Both the position numbers and the translations under genes were made by a program. A DNA stretch of 64,000 nucleotides, taken from NCBI GenBank assembly GCA_015061185.1, contig SUWZ01000002.1:51037-115036 (forward strand). The letters are read 5' to 3'. Shown here one piece after another: positions 36,263 through 44,845 of this stretch (its first letter is position 1; each line of letters opens with the position of its first letter). Under the pieces are notes generated by a model. The model was not told the origin of the DNA. It did not search any database and saw nothing but the letters and a program-made list of their open reading frames with translations. This DNA is from Bacteroidales bacterium (GTDB lineage: Bacteria; Bacteroidota; Bacteroidia; Bacteroidales; Paludibacteraceae).

Positions 36263-38617
36263 TTAAATTAAATTTAATCGTGCATACAAAGATAAAATTT
36301 TCTTTTCACCGATATTTTCAAAATCTATAATAAGTTTTTCTCCAGAACCACTTCCTTCAATATTTTTTATAATTCCTTTCCCGAATTTACTATGAATTAC
36401 TGTCATTCCAACATGATAAGTTGAAGAGGTAATTGGATTTGAAACTTCTTTATTAATAGGTGCAACATTTTCTATTCGCTTTAGACGTCGAGAAGACGAA
36501 TAATTGTTGGATTGAGAGGGGTGATAAGCATCGGGGGTCAGAATTGTTTTGTCACTCCATTTGCTGGCGTAGTTTCCATTTATCGAGGACCCTGTTGATA
36601 CCTGAAAAGAAAGATTTTCCTTGGGATGAGTATTTGTTGTTGATTGTTGTAGTTCACTTGGTAAATCTAACAAAGAAGCATCAATATCCTTTAAGAATCG
36701 GCTTGGAATTGTATAAGTAGTGTTTCCGTTTCTGAATCTGGATTTTGCGTAAGTGATAATACAATTGCACTCTGCTCGTGTAATGGCAACATAAAATAGT
36801 CTTCGTTCCTCCTCTAAGTTGTTCTGAGATTGCAAGTTCATATCAGATGGGAATAACTCTTCTTCTAAGCCAACAATAATTACATTTTTAAATTCAAGAC
36901 CTTTAGACGTATGTACCGTCATTAGTGTTACTTTGTTGTTATCATCTCCATTATCCTCGTCTTGATCTGTTGCTAATGATACCACTTGGAGAAATTCAGA
37001 AATGGTACTTATCTCTGTTCCATCTTGTTCTCTTCGCTGTTCGCAAAATTCATTAATTCCATTTAATAGTTCATCAACATTCTCTAATCTGCTAATACCC
37101 TCCGGCGACATATCCTTTCTCAATTCGCTCAGGATATTACATTCATTTAGAACAAGTTGTGCCATTTCATAAGCATCACACGTTTCTACCTTTTGAGCAA
37201 GATTCTCGATTAGAGACCTGAAGTTTGCTAATTTTGTACTAATACCGGCATTGATACCTAAATTGTATTGTAATGGGTCGCTAATAATTGTCCAATAGGA
37301 AACCCCTTGTATGTTAGCACAATCTGCAATTTTTTGAATTGTAGTGTCTCCAATTCCTTTACTTGGGAATTTTAAAGCCCGTTTAAGAGCTTCTTCATCA
37401 TTCATGTTGATAATCAATCGAAAATAGTTCAAGACGTCTTTAATCTCTTTGCGTTGATAAAAGGAGTGACCACCTCTGATTTGGTAGGGGATAGCTCGAG
37501 AACGAAAAGCCTCTTCAAATAGGCGGGATTGAGCATTTGTGCGATAAAGAATGGCAAAGTCCTTGTACTCAAACTTTTTGGACATCGCTTGGATGATGTT
37601 TCCAACCATTTCGCTTTCATCTCTATCAGAATAAGAACTTAAAACTTTAACCTTCGATCCCTCATCATTTTTCGAATAGATATTCTTTTTTATTTGCCCT
37701 CTGTTTTTTTCAATTAAACTATTAGCTACATTGACAATATTGGGAGTAGAGCGATAGTTTTGTTCCAATTTGAAAATTTTGGCAGTAGGGTAGTTCTTTT
37801 GAAATTGTAAGATGTTCTCGATGTTAGCCCCGCGGAATGAATAGATGCTTTGTGCATCATCACCCACCACACTGATGTGTTGATGAGCTTCAGCCAATTT
37901 CTTTATAATAAGGTGTTGAGAAAAGTTGGTATCTTGATACTCATCTACTAATATAAATTTAAAAAGTTCTTGATATCTCTTTAAAACATCTTCGTTGTCA
38001 CGAAACAAAATGTTAGTATATAATAATAAGTCATCAAAATCCATAGCATTTGCCACTTTACATCTACGCATATAAGTACTATAGATCTCTTTTAGTCGAG
38101 GTATTCTTAAATAATTATCATAATCCAACTCCTCTCTGTTTTTTACATGCATAGAGGGAGTTATTAGATTGTTTTTGAGCGCAGAAATTCTTGAACAAAC
38201 TTTTTTGGGAAGATAGACTTTATCGTCCAAGTCCATCTCCTTAATGATGGTTTTGATTAGATTCTTTGAGTCATTGGTGTCGTAAATAGTGAAATCCTTG
38301 TTGAATTCAATGTATTGACATTCTCGTCTAAGAATTTTTGCAAAAATAGAGTGGAAAGTTCCCATCCAAAGATAAGAAGCAGTCCTCTCTCCAACAATTT
38401 TCGCTATCCTATCTCTCATCTCTCGAGCCGCTTTGTTGGTGAATGTTAAAGCTAAAATATTGAATGGTTCGTATCCCAATTTTAATAAAGCTGCTATCTT
38501 ATAAGTTAAGACTCGTGTTTTTCCTGAACCGGCTCCGGCTACTACCAAAGAGGGTCCATCGTTGTATTTAACGGCTTCTTTTTGAGATTCATTGAGTTGA
38601 CTTAAAATACTTTCCAT
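36263..38617 (-). CDS. uvrD: UvrD/PcrA-type ATP-dependent DNA helicase
   Basis: A 784-residue superfamily 1A helicase: Q-motif LNESQKEAVKY, Walker A VVAGAGSGKTRVL, Ib GTFHSIFAKIL, II FILVDEYQDTN, III VVGDDAQSIYSFRGA, IV LEQNYRS, V VTLMTVHTSKGLEFKNVII and VI RRLFYVAITRA. The C-terminal ~70 residues hold the HSKFGKGIIKNIEG beta-domain found in PcrA/UvrD. It unwinds DNA 3'-5' in nucleotide-excision and mismatch repair. Confidence 0.95.
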   Translation of the reverse strand: MESILSQLNESQKEAVKYNDGPSLVVAGAGSGKTRVLTYKIAALLKLGYEPFNILALTFTNKAAREMRDRIAKIVGERTASYLWMGTFHSIFAKILRRECQYIEFNKDFTIYDTNDSKNLIKTIIKEMDLDDKVYLPKKVCSRISALKNNLITPSMHVKNREELDYDNYLRIPRLKEIYSTYMRRCKVANAMDFDDLLLYTNILFRDNEDVLKRYQELFKFILVDEYQDTNFSQHLIIKKLAEAHQHISVVGDDAQSIYSFRGANIENILQFQKNYPTAKIFKLEQNYRSTPNIVNVANSLIEKNRGQIKKNIYSKNDEGSKVKVLSSYSDRDESEMVGNIIQAMSKKFEYKDFAILYRTNAQSRLFEEAFRSRAIPYQIRGGHSFYQRKEIKDVLNYFRLIINMNDEEALKRALKFPSKGIGDTTIQKIADCANIQGVSYWTIISDPLQYNLGINAGISTKLANFRSLIENLAQKVETCDAYEMAQLVLNECNILSELRKDMSPEGISRLENVDELLNGINEFCEQRREQDGTEISTISEFLQVVSLATDQDEDNGDDNNKVTLMTVHTSKGLEFKNVIIVGLEEELFPSDMNLQSQNNLEEERRLFYVAITRAECNCIITYAKSRFRNGNTTYTIPSRFLKDIDASLLDLPSELQQSTTNTHPKENLSFQVSTGSSINGNYASKWSDKTILTPDAYHPSQSNNYSSSRRLKRIENVAPINKEVSNPITSSTYHVGMTVIHSKFGKGIIKNIEGSGSGEKLIIDFENIGEKKILSLYARLNLI

Positions 38618-38658
38618 CTAATTTGTAAATCTGATATTTCTGAAATAAAGTAACCTTA

Positions 38659-38666
38659 CAAAGATA
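38659..38666 (-). promoter_or_regulatory. Bacteroidota promoter for uvrD-divIC
   Basis: The minus strand has TATCTTTG (TAnnTTTG) 42 nt before the uvrD start. A TTG lies about 20 nt further upstream at ~38686-38688. Confidence 0.6.
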
Positions 38667-38706
38667 GTTTAAATTTGCAGGTGTGTCAAGTGATATTTAT
38701 TTCTTC

Positions 38707-38737
38707 TTGTTAAGATGTAAAATAATCTTTATTTTTG
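38707..38737 (+). promoter_or_regulatory. Bacteroidota promoter for nspC
   Basis: TATTTTTG at 38730-38737 (TAnnTTTG) is preceded by CTTGTT around 38706-38711, near the expected -33 position. It lies 32 nt before the nspC ATG and is divergent from the uvrD promoter. Confidence 0.6.
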
Positions 38738-38769
38738 TACCAAATATTAATTTTTGAAATTAGAAAATA

Positions 38770-39906
38770 ATGATTGATTACTCAAAAATTCCATCTCCGT
38801 CTTATGTATTAGATGAAGCACGATTAAGAAATAATTTAGAGTTGATAAAGAGAGTAAAAGAGAGTGCCGGTGTAGAGATTATCTTGGCATTTAAAGCTTT
38901 TGCTTTGTGGAAAGTATTCCCGATTATTCGAGAGTACATTTCCTTTTCAACGGCAAGTTCTTATTCAGAAGCAAGGTTGGCGGTGGAGGAGTTTGGTAAT
39001 CCTGCTCATACCTATTCTCCAGCTTACTCGGAGGAGGAATTTCCGGAAATTATCAAATGTAGTAGCCATATAACCTTTAATTCGTTGTCTCAGTTTGAAC
39101 GTTTTTATCCTCAAGTTAAAAAGTTTGAAGAACGGAAAATTTCGTGTGGACTAAGAATTAACCCGGAGTTCTCGGATGTAGAAACAGATTTGTACAATCC
39201 TTGTGCGCCCGGTTCTCGTTTGGGTGTGGTTGCAGATCTATTAGGAGATAAGTTGCCGGAGGGAATTGAAGGATTGCATTTTCACACCTTGTGTGAATCA
39301 ACTTCATTTGATTTAGAGCGAACGTTAGTCAAGGTTGAAGAGCTATTTGGTAGATATTTTTCACAAATTAAGTGGATTAATTTTGGAGGAGGACATTTAA
39401 TGACGCGAGAGGATTATGATGTTGAACATCTAATTTCTATACTGAAGCAATTTAGATCGCGTTATCCTTGGTTGGAGGTTATAATGGAGCCTGGCAGTGC
39501 TTTTGCATGGCGCACAGGAGAGTTGGTATCTACGGTAGTGGATATTGTCGAAAATAAAGGAATTAGGACTGCTATTTTGAATGTTTCTTTTGCTTGTCAC
39601 ATGCCGGATTGTCTTGAAATGCCATACAAACCAGATATTATAGGAACTGTAGAAAATGGGAAATATTCGTATCGTATGGGGGGTAATAGTTGTTTGTCCG
39701 GGGATTTTTATGGCGATTGGACCTTTGATAAACCCTTGCAAGTTGGGGATAAAATCATATTCAAGGATATGATTCATTATACAACAGTTAAAACAACCAT
39801 GTTCAACGGTGTTTCTCATCCTTCATTGGTTTTGTGGACACAAAATGATGAGATGAAATTATTGCGCAAATTTTGTTACGAAGACTACCGAGATAGAATG
39901 GCATAA
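38770..39906 (+). CDS. nspC: Carboxynorspermidine decarboxylase
   Basis: A 378-residue fold III PLP decarboxylase with IPSPSYVLDEARLRNNLELI at the N-terminus, PLP lysine in ILAFKAFALWKVFP (~residue 43), LRINPEFSDVETDLYNPCAP, GLHFHTLCES, NFGGGHLMTREDYD, MEPGSAFAW, and the C-terminal GGNSCLSGDFYGDW with the substrate Cys and FNGVSHP. This is the NspC pattern, distinct from LysA. It makes norspermidine or spermidine in the aspartate-semialdehyde-based polyamine pathway of Bacteroidota. Single gene with its own promoter. Confidence 0.92.
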   Translation: MIDYSKIPSPSYVLDEARLRNNLELIKRVKESAGVEIILAFKAFALWKVFPIIREYISFSTASSYSEARLAVEEFGNPAHTYSPAYSEEEFPEIIKCSSHITFNSLSQFERFYPQVKKFEERKISCGLRINPEFSDVETDLYNPCAPGSRLGVVADLLGDKLPEGIEGLHFHTLCESTSFDLERTLVKVEELFGRYFSQIKWINFGGGHLMTREDYDVEHLISILKQFRSRYPWLEVIMEPGSAFAWRTGELVSTVVDIVENKGIRTAILNVSFACHMPDCLEMPYKPDIIGTVENGKYSYRMGGNSCLSGDFYGDWTFDKPLQVGDKIIFKDMIHYTTVKTTMFNGVSHPSLVLWTQNDEMKLLRKFCYEDYRDRMA

Positions 39907-40092
39907 ACAAGCCATTAATACATAAAGACGAGAGGTCGCGATTGGGGCAATTTCTTTATATAAGTGCTAAATTACAACCTTTTAGCCTTGATGTTAAGGA
40001 TGCTTTTATTCGATCATTTTGATGAATTTTTGATTTTTTTTAAGGAAATTATAGTGCGAAAGGTGCGAGCATTATGAATGGTTGCCTTAAAA

Positions 40093-40491
40093 TTAAACAA
40101 AAGCAAGCAGCTCGACTTCAAAAATAAGTGTTGAGCCTCCCGGTATTCCGGGTTGTGAGAATCTGCCGTAACCTCTTTCTGCAGGTATGTATAGCTCCCA
40201 TTTATCTCCAATGCACATTTGTTGCAGCGCAATTGTCCATCCCTCAATCAATCCTCGTAATCTAAAGGCCGGAGCAATTCCACCTCTTGAGGAATCAAAC
40301 TTTTTGCCATTGATTGTCCATCCTGTGTAGTGTACGGTGACAACACTGCTTAAATTAGGGTGACAACCATCATTTTTTCCTTTTTTGATTACTTTGTAAA
40401 AAATACCTTTTGCAATTTCTTTTACTCCGCTCTCTTGCGATTTCTTTGCGAGCCAATCTCTGTTTGCTTGTATGTAATCTTGTTTTGCCAT
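40093..40491 (-). CDS. FKBP-type peptidyl-prolyl cis-trans isomerase
   Basis: A 132-residue protein. An N-terminal ~27-residue helix (QANRDWLAKKSQESGVKEIA) precedes a single FKBP domain: VVTVHYTGWTINGKKFDSS, LIEGWTIALQQMCIGDKWELYIPAERGYG, then GIPGGSTLIFEVELLAF. Active-site aromatics are present (Tyr, Phe, Trp, Tyr). No signal peptide, so a cytosolic isomerase and chaperone. A 186-bp gap without a visible gene separates it from nspC. Confidence 0.92.
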   Translation of the reverse strand: MAKQDYIQANRDWLAKKSQESGVKEIAKGIFYKVIKKGKNDGCHPNLSSVVTVHYTGWTINGKKFDSSRGGIAPAFRLRGLIEGWTIALQQMCIGDKWELYIPAERGYGRFSQPGIPGGSTLIFEVELLAFV

Positions 40492-40508
40492 ATATGATTA
40501 TTTGTTTG

Positions 40509-40516
40509 CAAAGATA
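40509..40516 (-). promoter_or_regulatory. Bacteroidota -7 element for the FKBP gene
   Basis: The minus strand reads TATCTTTG, matching TAnnTTTG, 18 nt before the start codon. Confidence 0.6.
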
Positions 40517-40529
40517 TTCAAAATTTTAA

Positions 40530-40537
40530 TACTTTTG
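40530..40537 (+). promoter_or_regulatory. Bacteroidota -7 element for the Cys-rich protein gene
   Basis: TACTTTTG matches TAnnTTTG and lies 31 nt before the ATG at 40568, divergent from the FKBP promoter. Confidence 0.6.
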
Positions 40538-40567
40538 CTTTCATATTTTTAACATATAGATTCAATT

Positions 40568-41026
40568 ATGATGAATGTAGGAAAGAAAAAATGTGAGTTG
40601 CTTAAAAATATACGTAAGGAGATAGCTTTGCGTTACGGTATTCCCTATACTTCTGAAGAGTGTTCCTATGAAGGTGAGTGTAAAGGAATTTGTCCTAAGT
40701 GTGAGCAAGAGGTTAAATATTTAGAAACAGAATTGAATAAAAAAGGGGTTCTCGATAAATCTTTGTTTTTACAAATTTTTGATGAGAAACTTGATAGTGA
40801 TACATCAACAATAAAGGGTGGAGAGATAGAAGATTATGAACATGCAGTTTTAATGGGGGATGTTGTGTATAGTGGTACTAATGAAGAGGATTCTAATCTG
40901 ACGGAAGAAAATGAAAGTGAATTTGCTGTTTGGAAGAAAATTAGAGAGTTGAGAAAAAATATTTTGTCAAAATTTTCAGAGAAACAAGGTTGTATTGAGA
41001 ATGATATAGAAGAGAGTGATGATTAA
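40568..41026 (+). CDS. Conserved Cys-motif protein next to a radical SAM gene
   Basis: A 152-residue soluble protein. The N-terminal ~60 residues are the conserved part: GKKKCELLKNIRKEIALRYG, then CSYEGECKGICPKCEQEVKYLE, with four closely spaced cysteines that could hold zinc or an Fe-S cluster. The remaining ~90 residues are acidic and low complexity. Similar small proteins occur beside PflA-like radical SAM genes in Bacteroidales; I know of no assigned function. The radical SAM gene follows, but a 193-bp repeat beginning at the last base of the stop codon separates the two. Confidence 0.7.
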   Translation: MMNVGKKKCELLKNIRKEIALRYGIPYTSEECSYEGECKGICPKCEQEVKYLETELNKKGVLDKSLFLQIFDEKLDSDTSTIKGGEIEDYEHAVLMGDVVYSGTNEEDSNLTEENESEFAVWKKIRELRKNILSKFSEKQGCIENDIEESDD

Positions 41027-41218
41027 GAAGTTGTTTAAATTTTATTTCGAGCATATTTGAGAGAGATTTTTAAATCTATTTTTAGTCTTCTTTTGCAGAA
41101 AATAGTGGACTATTATCAAAAAAGGAGAATAAAAATAGGTTAAAAAGAATCTCAAAGATGCCGAAAATAAGAGAGTGAAACTCTAATTTTTTTTTTTAAT
41201 AAAATTTAAACAGCTTCT
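41026..41218 (+). repeat. 193-bp inverted-repeat element, family 1 (copy in a gene pair)
   Basis: The ends are inverted: AGAAGTTGTTTAAATTTTAT at 41026-41045 and ATAAAATTTAAACAGCTTCT at 41199-41218, with one mismatch over 20 nt. The interior carries AATAGTGGACTATTATCAAA and AGAATCTCAAAGATGCCG, shared with the other copies. There is no ORF. It fills the space between the stop of the Cys-motif gene and the radical SAM gene. Confidence 0.85.
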
Positions 41219-41234
41219 AATAAATTTAACGAGA

Positions 41235-41867
41235 ATGGAAAATATGAAAATGGTTCCGACTATTGGATATGAACGGCTAAGAATGGGTTCAGATGGAGCA
41301 GGGATTACTACTCTATTTTGCTTTTGGGGATGCCCTTTGAAATGTAAATATTGTTTAAATCCACAATCATGGAAAATAAAAAAGGGAGTGAAAGAGGTTT
41401 CTCCGGAGCAATTGTATCAATGGGTTTCTGTCGATAGACTCTATTTTTTGGCTACGGGAGGAGGGGTAACTTTTGGAGGTGGAGAACCATTGTTATATCC
41501 TGATTTTATAGCAAAGTTTTGTAGTTTAGTGAATGGAGAATGGAATATAAATATTGAAACATCTTTAAATGTTCCGCAAGAAAATCTTAAAAAATTAATT
41601 GATTTTGTATCCCATTATTATATTGATATAAAAGAGATGAATGATATTATTTATGAACGCTATACAGGTAAATCCAATTCACAGGTATTGTCAAATTTAA
41701 AGTGGTTGGTTTCTGTCGTTGGAGTAGATAAAATTACGGTCAGAGTTCCTCTAATACCCGAATTTAATTCAGAAGAAGATGTGGCAAAGAGTATTGAGGT
41801 TTTAAAAACAGAGTTTGGAATAAAGAATATAGATCAGTTTAATTACCAAATAGTCAATAAAATTTGA
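41235..41867 (+). CDS. Radical SAM protein, glycyl-radical-activase-like, short form
   Basis: A 210-residue protein with the radical SAM cluster motif in FWGCPLKCKYCLNPQ (CxxxCxxC). GVTFGGGEPLLYPDF follows (the GGE SAM site), then NIETSLNVP, YIDIKEMND and VRVPLIPEFNSEEDV. It resembles pyruvate-formate-lyase activating enzymes but ends early and lacks the ferredoxin-like insert, so it is the minimal activase form. Its partner glycyl-radical enzyme is not in the window. Likely an operon with the Cys-motif gene before the repeat inserted 16 nt upstream of its ATG. Confidence 0.82.
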   Translation: MENMKMVPTIGYERLRMGSDGAGITTLFCFWGCPLKCKYCLNPQSWKIKKGVKEVSPEQLYQWVSVDRLYFLATGGGVTFGGGEPLLYPDFIAKFCSLVNGEWNINIETSLNVPQENLKKLIDFVSHYYIDIKEMNDIIYERYTGKSNSQVLSNLKWLVSVVGVDKITVRVPLIPEFNSEEDVAKSIEVLKTEFGIKNIDQFNYQIVNKI

Positions 41868-42047
41868 GCCGACTTACCATATTGTCCTAAATAATTGATG
41901 AAAAAGGGAATTGAATACACACTTAACCATATTTGTATAGTAGGGTATTCTGGTAAAGTTTTTTTTTAGTATTAATATACTGTGCGATACTTCATTAAAA
42001 AAAAATATGATGAAATTGTAAAAAAAAATAAATATATTCTAAAATAT

Positions 42048-42078
42048 TTTGTAAAAAGAAAATTTACTATTACCTTTG
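42048..42078 (+). promoter_or_regulatory. Strong Bacteroidota promoter for the tRNA unit
   Basis: TTTG at 42048-42051 and TACCTTTG at 42071-42078 are separated by 19 nt, matching both consensus boxes and their spacing. The tRNA-Gly gene starts 54 nt downstream. Confidence 0.75.
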
Positions 42079-42131
42079 CGTTGCATTTGAGAAATAGTAA
42101 AGCGTTACTATTATAGTAAAAAAGAAATAAT

Positions 42132-42204
42132 GCGAAAATAGCTCAGTTGGTAGAGCACAACCTTGCCAAGGTTGGGGTCGCGGGTTCGAGTCCCGTTTTT
42201 CGCT
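42132..42204 (+). tRNA. tRNA-Gly (GCC anticodon)
   Basis: A 73-nt cloverleaf: acceptor GCGAAAA pairs with TTTTCGC, D-arm GCTCAGTTGGTAGAGC, anticodon stem CAACC/GGTTG with loop TTGCCAA (anticodon GCC), and T-arm GCGGGTTCGAGTCCCGT. The CCA end is not encoded. Confidence 0.95.
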
Positions 42205-42218
42205 CAATGTCAAATAGG

Positions 42219-42253
42219 AAGGATTGACTTAAGTATTAAGTCAATCCTTTTTT
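42219..42253 (+). terminator. Hairpin terminator between tRNA-Gly and tRNA-Leu
   Basis: A perfect 14-bp stem (AAGGATTGACTTAA at 42219-42232, inverse at 42236-42249) with a 3-nt loop is followed by TTTT running straight into the first base of tRNA-Leu. It would stop, or partly stop, transcription before the second tRNA. Confidence 0.75.
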
Positions 42254-42337
42254 GCCCAGGTGGTGGAATTGGTAGACACGCTACTTTGAGGGGGTAGTGC
42301 CGGTTTCGGCGTGTGAGTTCGAGTCTCATCTTGGGCA
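42254..42337 (+). tRNA. tRNA-Leu (GAG anticodon)
   Basis: An 84-nt class II tRNA: acceptor GCCCAGG pairs with CTTGGGC, D-arm with GGAATTGGTAGACAC, anticodon loop TTGAGGG (anticodon GAG), a variable arm TGCCGGTTTCGGCG and T-arm GTGAGTTCGAGTCTCAT. CCA is not encoded. The lipoprotein ATG follows after 15 nt. Confidence 0.95.
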
Positions 42338-42352
42338 CAAAACATGTAAGTT

Positions 42353-42973
42353 ATGAAATTTAATTTAAAACTTTTGTTATTGCTTATTCCAATATTCATC
42401 CATTATTCATGTAAGGATGAAGAGGGAACATTAGATGGTGATCCTCAAGATATTATCGATGAGAACCATGTATTGTTAGATGACCGATATGGAATTACAG
42501 CTGTTTTCCCTAAAGGAGAGTGGTCTAATTCTTATTTAGATACACTGCCCAAATCAGATTTTTATAAAAATTATCAATATAGTGCCATTTATACAGGTCT
42601 ATATTCAGATACTATTATGAAAGATGATGCTCCTCTCTATCCAACGGGAATGTATTTTATGCGTTTTCATAAAAAAATCGATCCTTCTGAGTTTGATGAT
42701 TTTGCAAAGGAGTACAAAGAGTACGTATATAATCAGATGTTAGAAGCCTATTATAATGAGGTTTCAGCTATTTCAGATACAACAATAGGAGGATATTCAG
42801 GAGTTAAGTTTGTAGCTGATAGAGGAATAAATGTAGGAGATGGATACGAGGAGGTTGTATTGTTCTACCATAATTCAAGAACTTATGGAGTAACAATTAT
42901 TACTTCTGATGAAAAATTTGATGATAGTTATCCTAAGTGTCAGGATATAGTATCAACTATAAAGTTAAAGTAA
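42353..42973 (+). CDS. Lipoprotein of unknown function
   Basis: A 206-residue protein with a lipoprotein signal (LKLLLLLIPIFIHYSC, Cys about residue 20) and an acidic linker. A globular domain of ~160 residues follows, ending YPKCQDIVSTIKL. The pattern YDERYGI-like start (DDRYGITAVFPKG), FMRFHKK and GGYSGVKFVADRG suggests a PsbP-like or MOG1-like fold, but I cannot assign a family. It begins 15 nt after tRNA-Leu, so it may be read from the tRNA promoter. Its own terminator follows at 43042. Confidence 0.7.
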   Translation: MKFNLKLLLLLIPIFIHYSCKDEEGTLDGDPQDIIDENHVLLDDRYGITAVFPKGEWSNSYLDTLPKSDFYKNYQYSAIYTGLYSDTIMKDDAPLYPTGMYFMRFHKKIDPSEFDDFAKEYKEYVYNQMLEAYYNEVSAISDTTIGGYSGVKFVADRGINVGDGYEEVVLFYHNSRTYGVTIITSDEKFDDSYPKCQDIVSTIKLK

Positions 42974-43041
42974 ATAATGTCAGTATATGACTAACAATTA
43001 AGTTATATTGTAAAGGGGTTAGACTGTTTTTTAAGTTTTTT

Positions 43042-43080
43042 GTGGTAAGTAGCCGTAGTTACTTACCACTATTTTTTTTT
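43042..43080 (+). terminator. Terminator after the lipoprotein gene
   Basis: A 10-bp stem (GTGGTAAGTA at 43042-43051, TACTTACCAC at 43060-43069) with an 8-nt loop is followed by nine Ts at 43072-43080. Confidence 0.85.
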
Positions 43081-43186
43081 GAACTTTGCAGAAGAAATTT
43101 TTGTTATAAGGTTACGTCTATAGATAATTTGTGGTGAGCTCTAAAAATACATCATAAATTAAAAAATATAAATCAAGGATGAATAA

Positions 43187-43340
43187 GAGTCTGTTTAAAT
43201 AAAAAATGGTTTAAAGTTTCATGCTCATATTTCGCATCTTTGAGATTCTTTTAGTAAGGTCTGTTGGTCACAGATGAGTCGCATAGCAAACAGATCGAAA
43301 TAAACTCTAAAAATAAGCGAAATAAATTTGAATAACTACC
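43187..43340. repeat. Composite of inverted family 1 half and family 2 fragment
   Basis: 43187-43253 is the reverse complement of the right half of family 1 (reads AAAGAATCTCAAAGATGC on the minus strand, ending in a TGTTTAAAT end). 43259-43340 is a degenerate forward piece of family 2 (GTTGGTCACAG, GATCGAAATAAACTC, AAGCGAAATAAATT). With the terminator at 43042 it accounts for most of the 397-bp gap before catalase. Confidence 0.65.
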
Positions 43341-43370
43341 AATAGAAATTACGATAAAATATAATTCTCT

Positions 43371-44834
43371 ATGAAAGACAAAAAATTAACTTCTGCCAAT
43401 GGTCGTCTTATCACAGACAACCAGAACATTCAAACCGCAGGCCAAAGAGGTCCTGTATTATTGCAAGATCCATGGTTTTTAGAAAAATTAGGCCATTTTG
43501 ATAGAGAGGTAATTCCTGAGCGAAGAATGCATGCGAAAGGTTCAGGAGCTTATGGAACATTTACCGTTACTCACGATATCACTCAATACACAAGAGCGAG
43601 TATCTTTAGTGAAGTAGGTAAGAAAACAGATTGTTTTGTTCGATTTTCTACGGTGGCAGGGGAGCGAGGAGCCGCAGACGCAGAGAGAGATATCAGAGGA
43701 TTTGCGATGAAATTTTACACCGAGACAGGGAATTGGGATTTAGTAGGAAATAATACTCCAGTATTTTTTTTAAGAGATCCATTAAAATTTCCCGATTTAA
43801 ACCATGCAATCAAAAGAGATCCCAAAACCAATATGCGAAGTGCCAATAATAATTGGGATTTTTGGACATTACTACCCGAAGCACTCCATCAAGTAACCAT
43901 TACGATGAGCAACAGAGGAATTCCCTATTCATACAGGCACATGCATGGTTTTGGTAGTCATACGTATAGTTTTATTAATGACGAAAATAAGAGAACTTGG
44001 GTGAAGTTTCACCTTAGGACTTTGCAAGGAATCAAATGTCTGACAGACCAAGAAGCAGAAGCCATAATAGCCAAAGATAGAGAGTCTCATCAGAGAGATC
44101 TATTTGACAGCATTGAAAAGGGAGATTATCCTCGATGGCTATTTCAAGTTCAACTAATGACAGAGGAGCAAGCCGAAACCTATCCAATTAATCCGTTCGA
44201 TTTGACGAAAGTCTGGCCGCATGGAGATTTTCCTTTGCATGATGTAGGAATTTTAGAATTAAACCGAAATCCGGAAAATTATTTTGCGGAGGTAGAGCAA
44301 TCAGCATTTAACCCGATGAATGTTATCGATGGAATAGGATTTTCGCCGGATAAGATGTTACAAGGCAGATTATTTTCGTATGGAGATGCCCAACGCTATC
44401 GTTTAGGCGTTAATGTGGAACAAATACCGGTAAATAAGCCACGATGCCCATTTCATTCCTATCATAGAGATGGAGCAATGCGTGTGGATGGGAATTATGG
44501 TGCCACTAAGGGGTATGAACCCAATAGCTATGGAGAGTGGGCAGATTCCCCCGAGATGAAGGAGCCTCCATTAAAATTACGAGGAGAAGCCTACAATTAT
44601 AACGAAAGGGAGTATGATGAGGATTATTATACTCAACCGGGAAATTTATTTCGTTTGATGCCTGATGATGAGAAGCAACTTTTGTTTGAAAATACAGCAC
44701 GAGCCATGGGAGATGCAGAGCAATTTATAAAAGTAAGACATATAATGAATTGTTACAAAGCAGATCCAGATTATGGAAAAGGAGTTGCAAAAGCATTAAA
44801 TATCCCCATAAGCGAAATTATGGGAAATGTGTAA
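43371..44834 (+). CDS. katA: Catalase (monofunctional haem catalase)
   Basis: A 487-residue clade 3 small-subunit catalase: distal His in [14 protein letters not shown] (~residue 54), [21 protein letters not shown], distal Asn in [11 protein letters not shown] (~127), and proximal Tyr in [14 protein letters not shown] (~337). It converts hydrogen peroxide to water and oxygen in the cytosol and is typical of aerotolerant Bacteroidales. It uses AGA for Arg and GGA for Gly more often than neighbours such as alaS. Convergent with the GH53 gene; the two stops are 11 nt apart. Confidence 0.96.
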   Translation: MKDKKLTSANGRLITDNQNIQTAGQRGPVLLQDPWFLEKLGHFDREVIPERRMHAKGSGAYGTFTVTHDITQYTRASIFSEVGKKTDCFVRFSTVAGERGAADAERDIRGFAMKFYTETGNWDLVGNNTPVFFLRDPLKFPDLNHAIKRDPKTNMRSANNNWDFWTLLPEALHQVTITMSNRGIPYSYRHMHGFGSHTYSFINDENKRTWVKFHLRTLQGIKCLTDQEAEAIIAKDRESHQRDLFDSIEKGDYPRWLFQVQLMTEEQAETYPINPFDLTKVWPHGDFPLHDVGILELNRNPENYFAEVEQSAFNPMNVIDGIGFSPDKMLQGRLFSYGDAQRYRLGVNVEQIPVNKPRCPFHSYHRDGAMRVDGNYGATKGYEPNSYGEWADSPEMKEPPLKLRGEAYNYNEREYDEDYYTQPGNLFRLMPDDEKQLLFENTARAMGDAEQFIKVRHIMNCYKADPDYGKGVAKALNIPISEIMGNV

Positions 44835-44845
44835 CTTGACTATGT

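Noticed and set aside
41026..41218. CRISPR array from repeated short segments
   Set aside because: The repeats are dispersed single elements with inverted ends, not regularly spaced direct repeats, and no cas genes are present.
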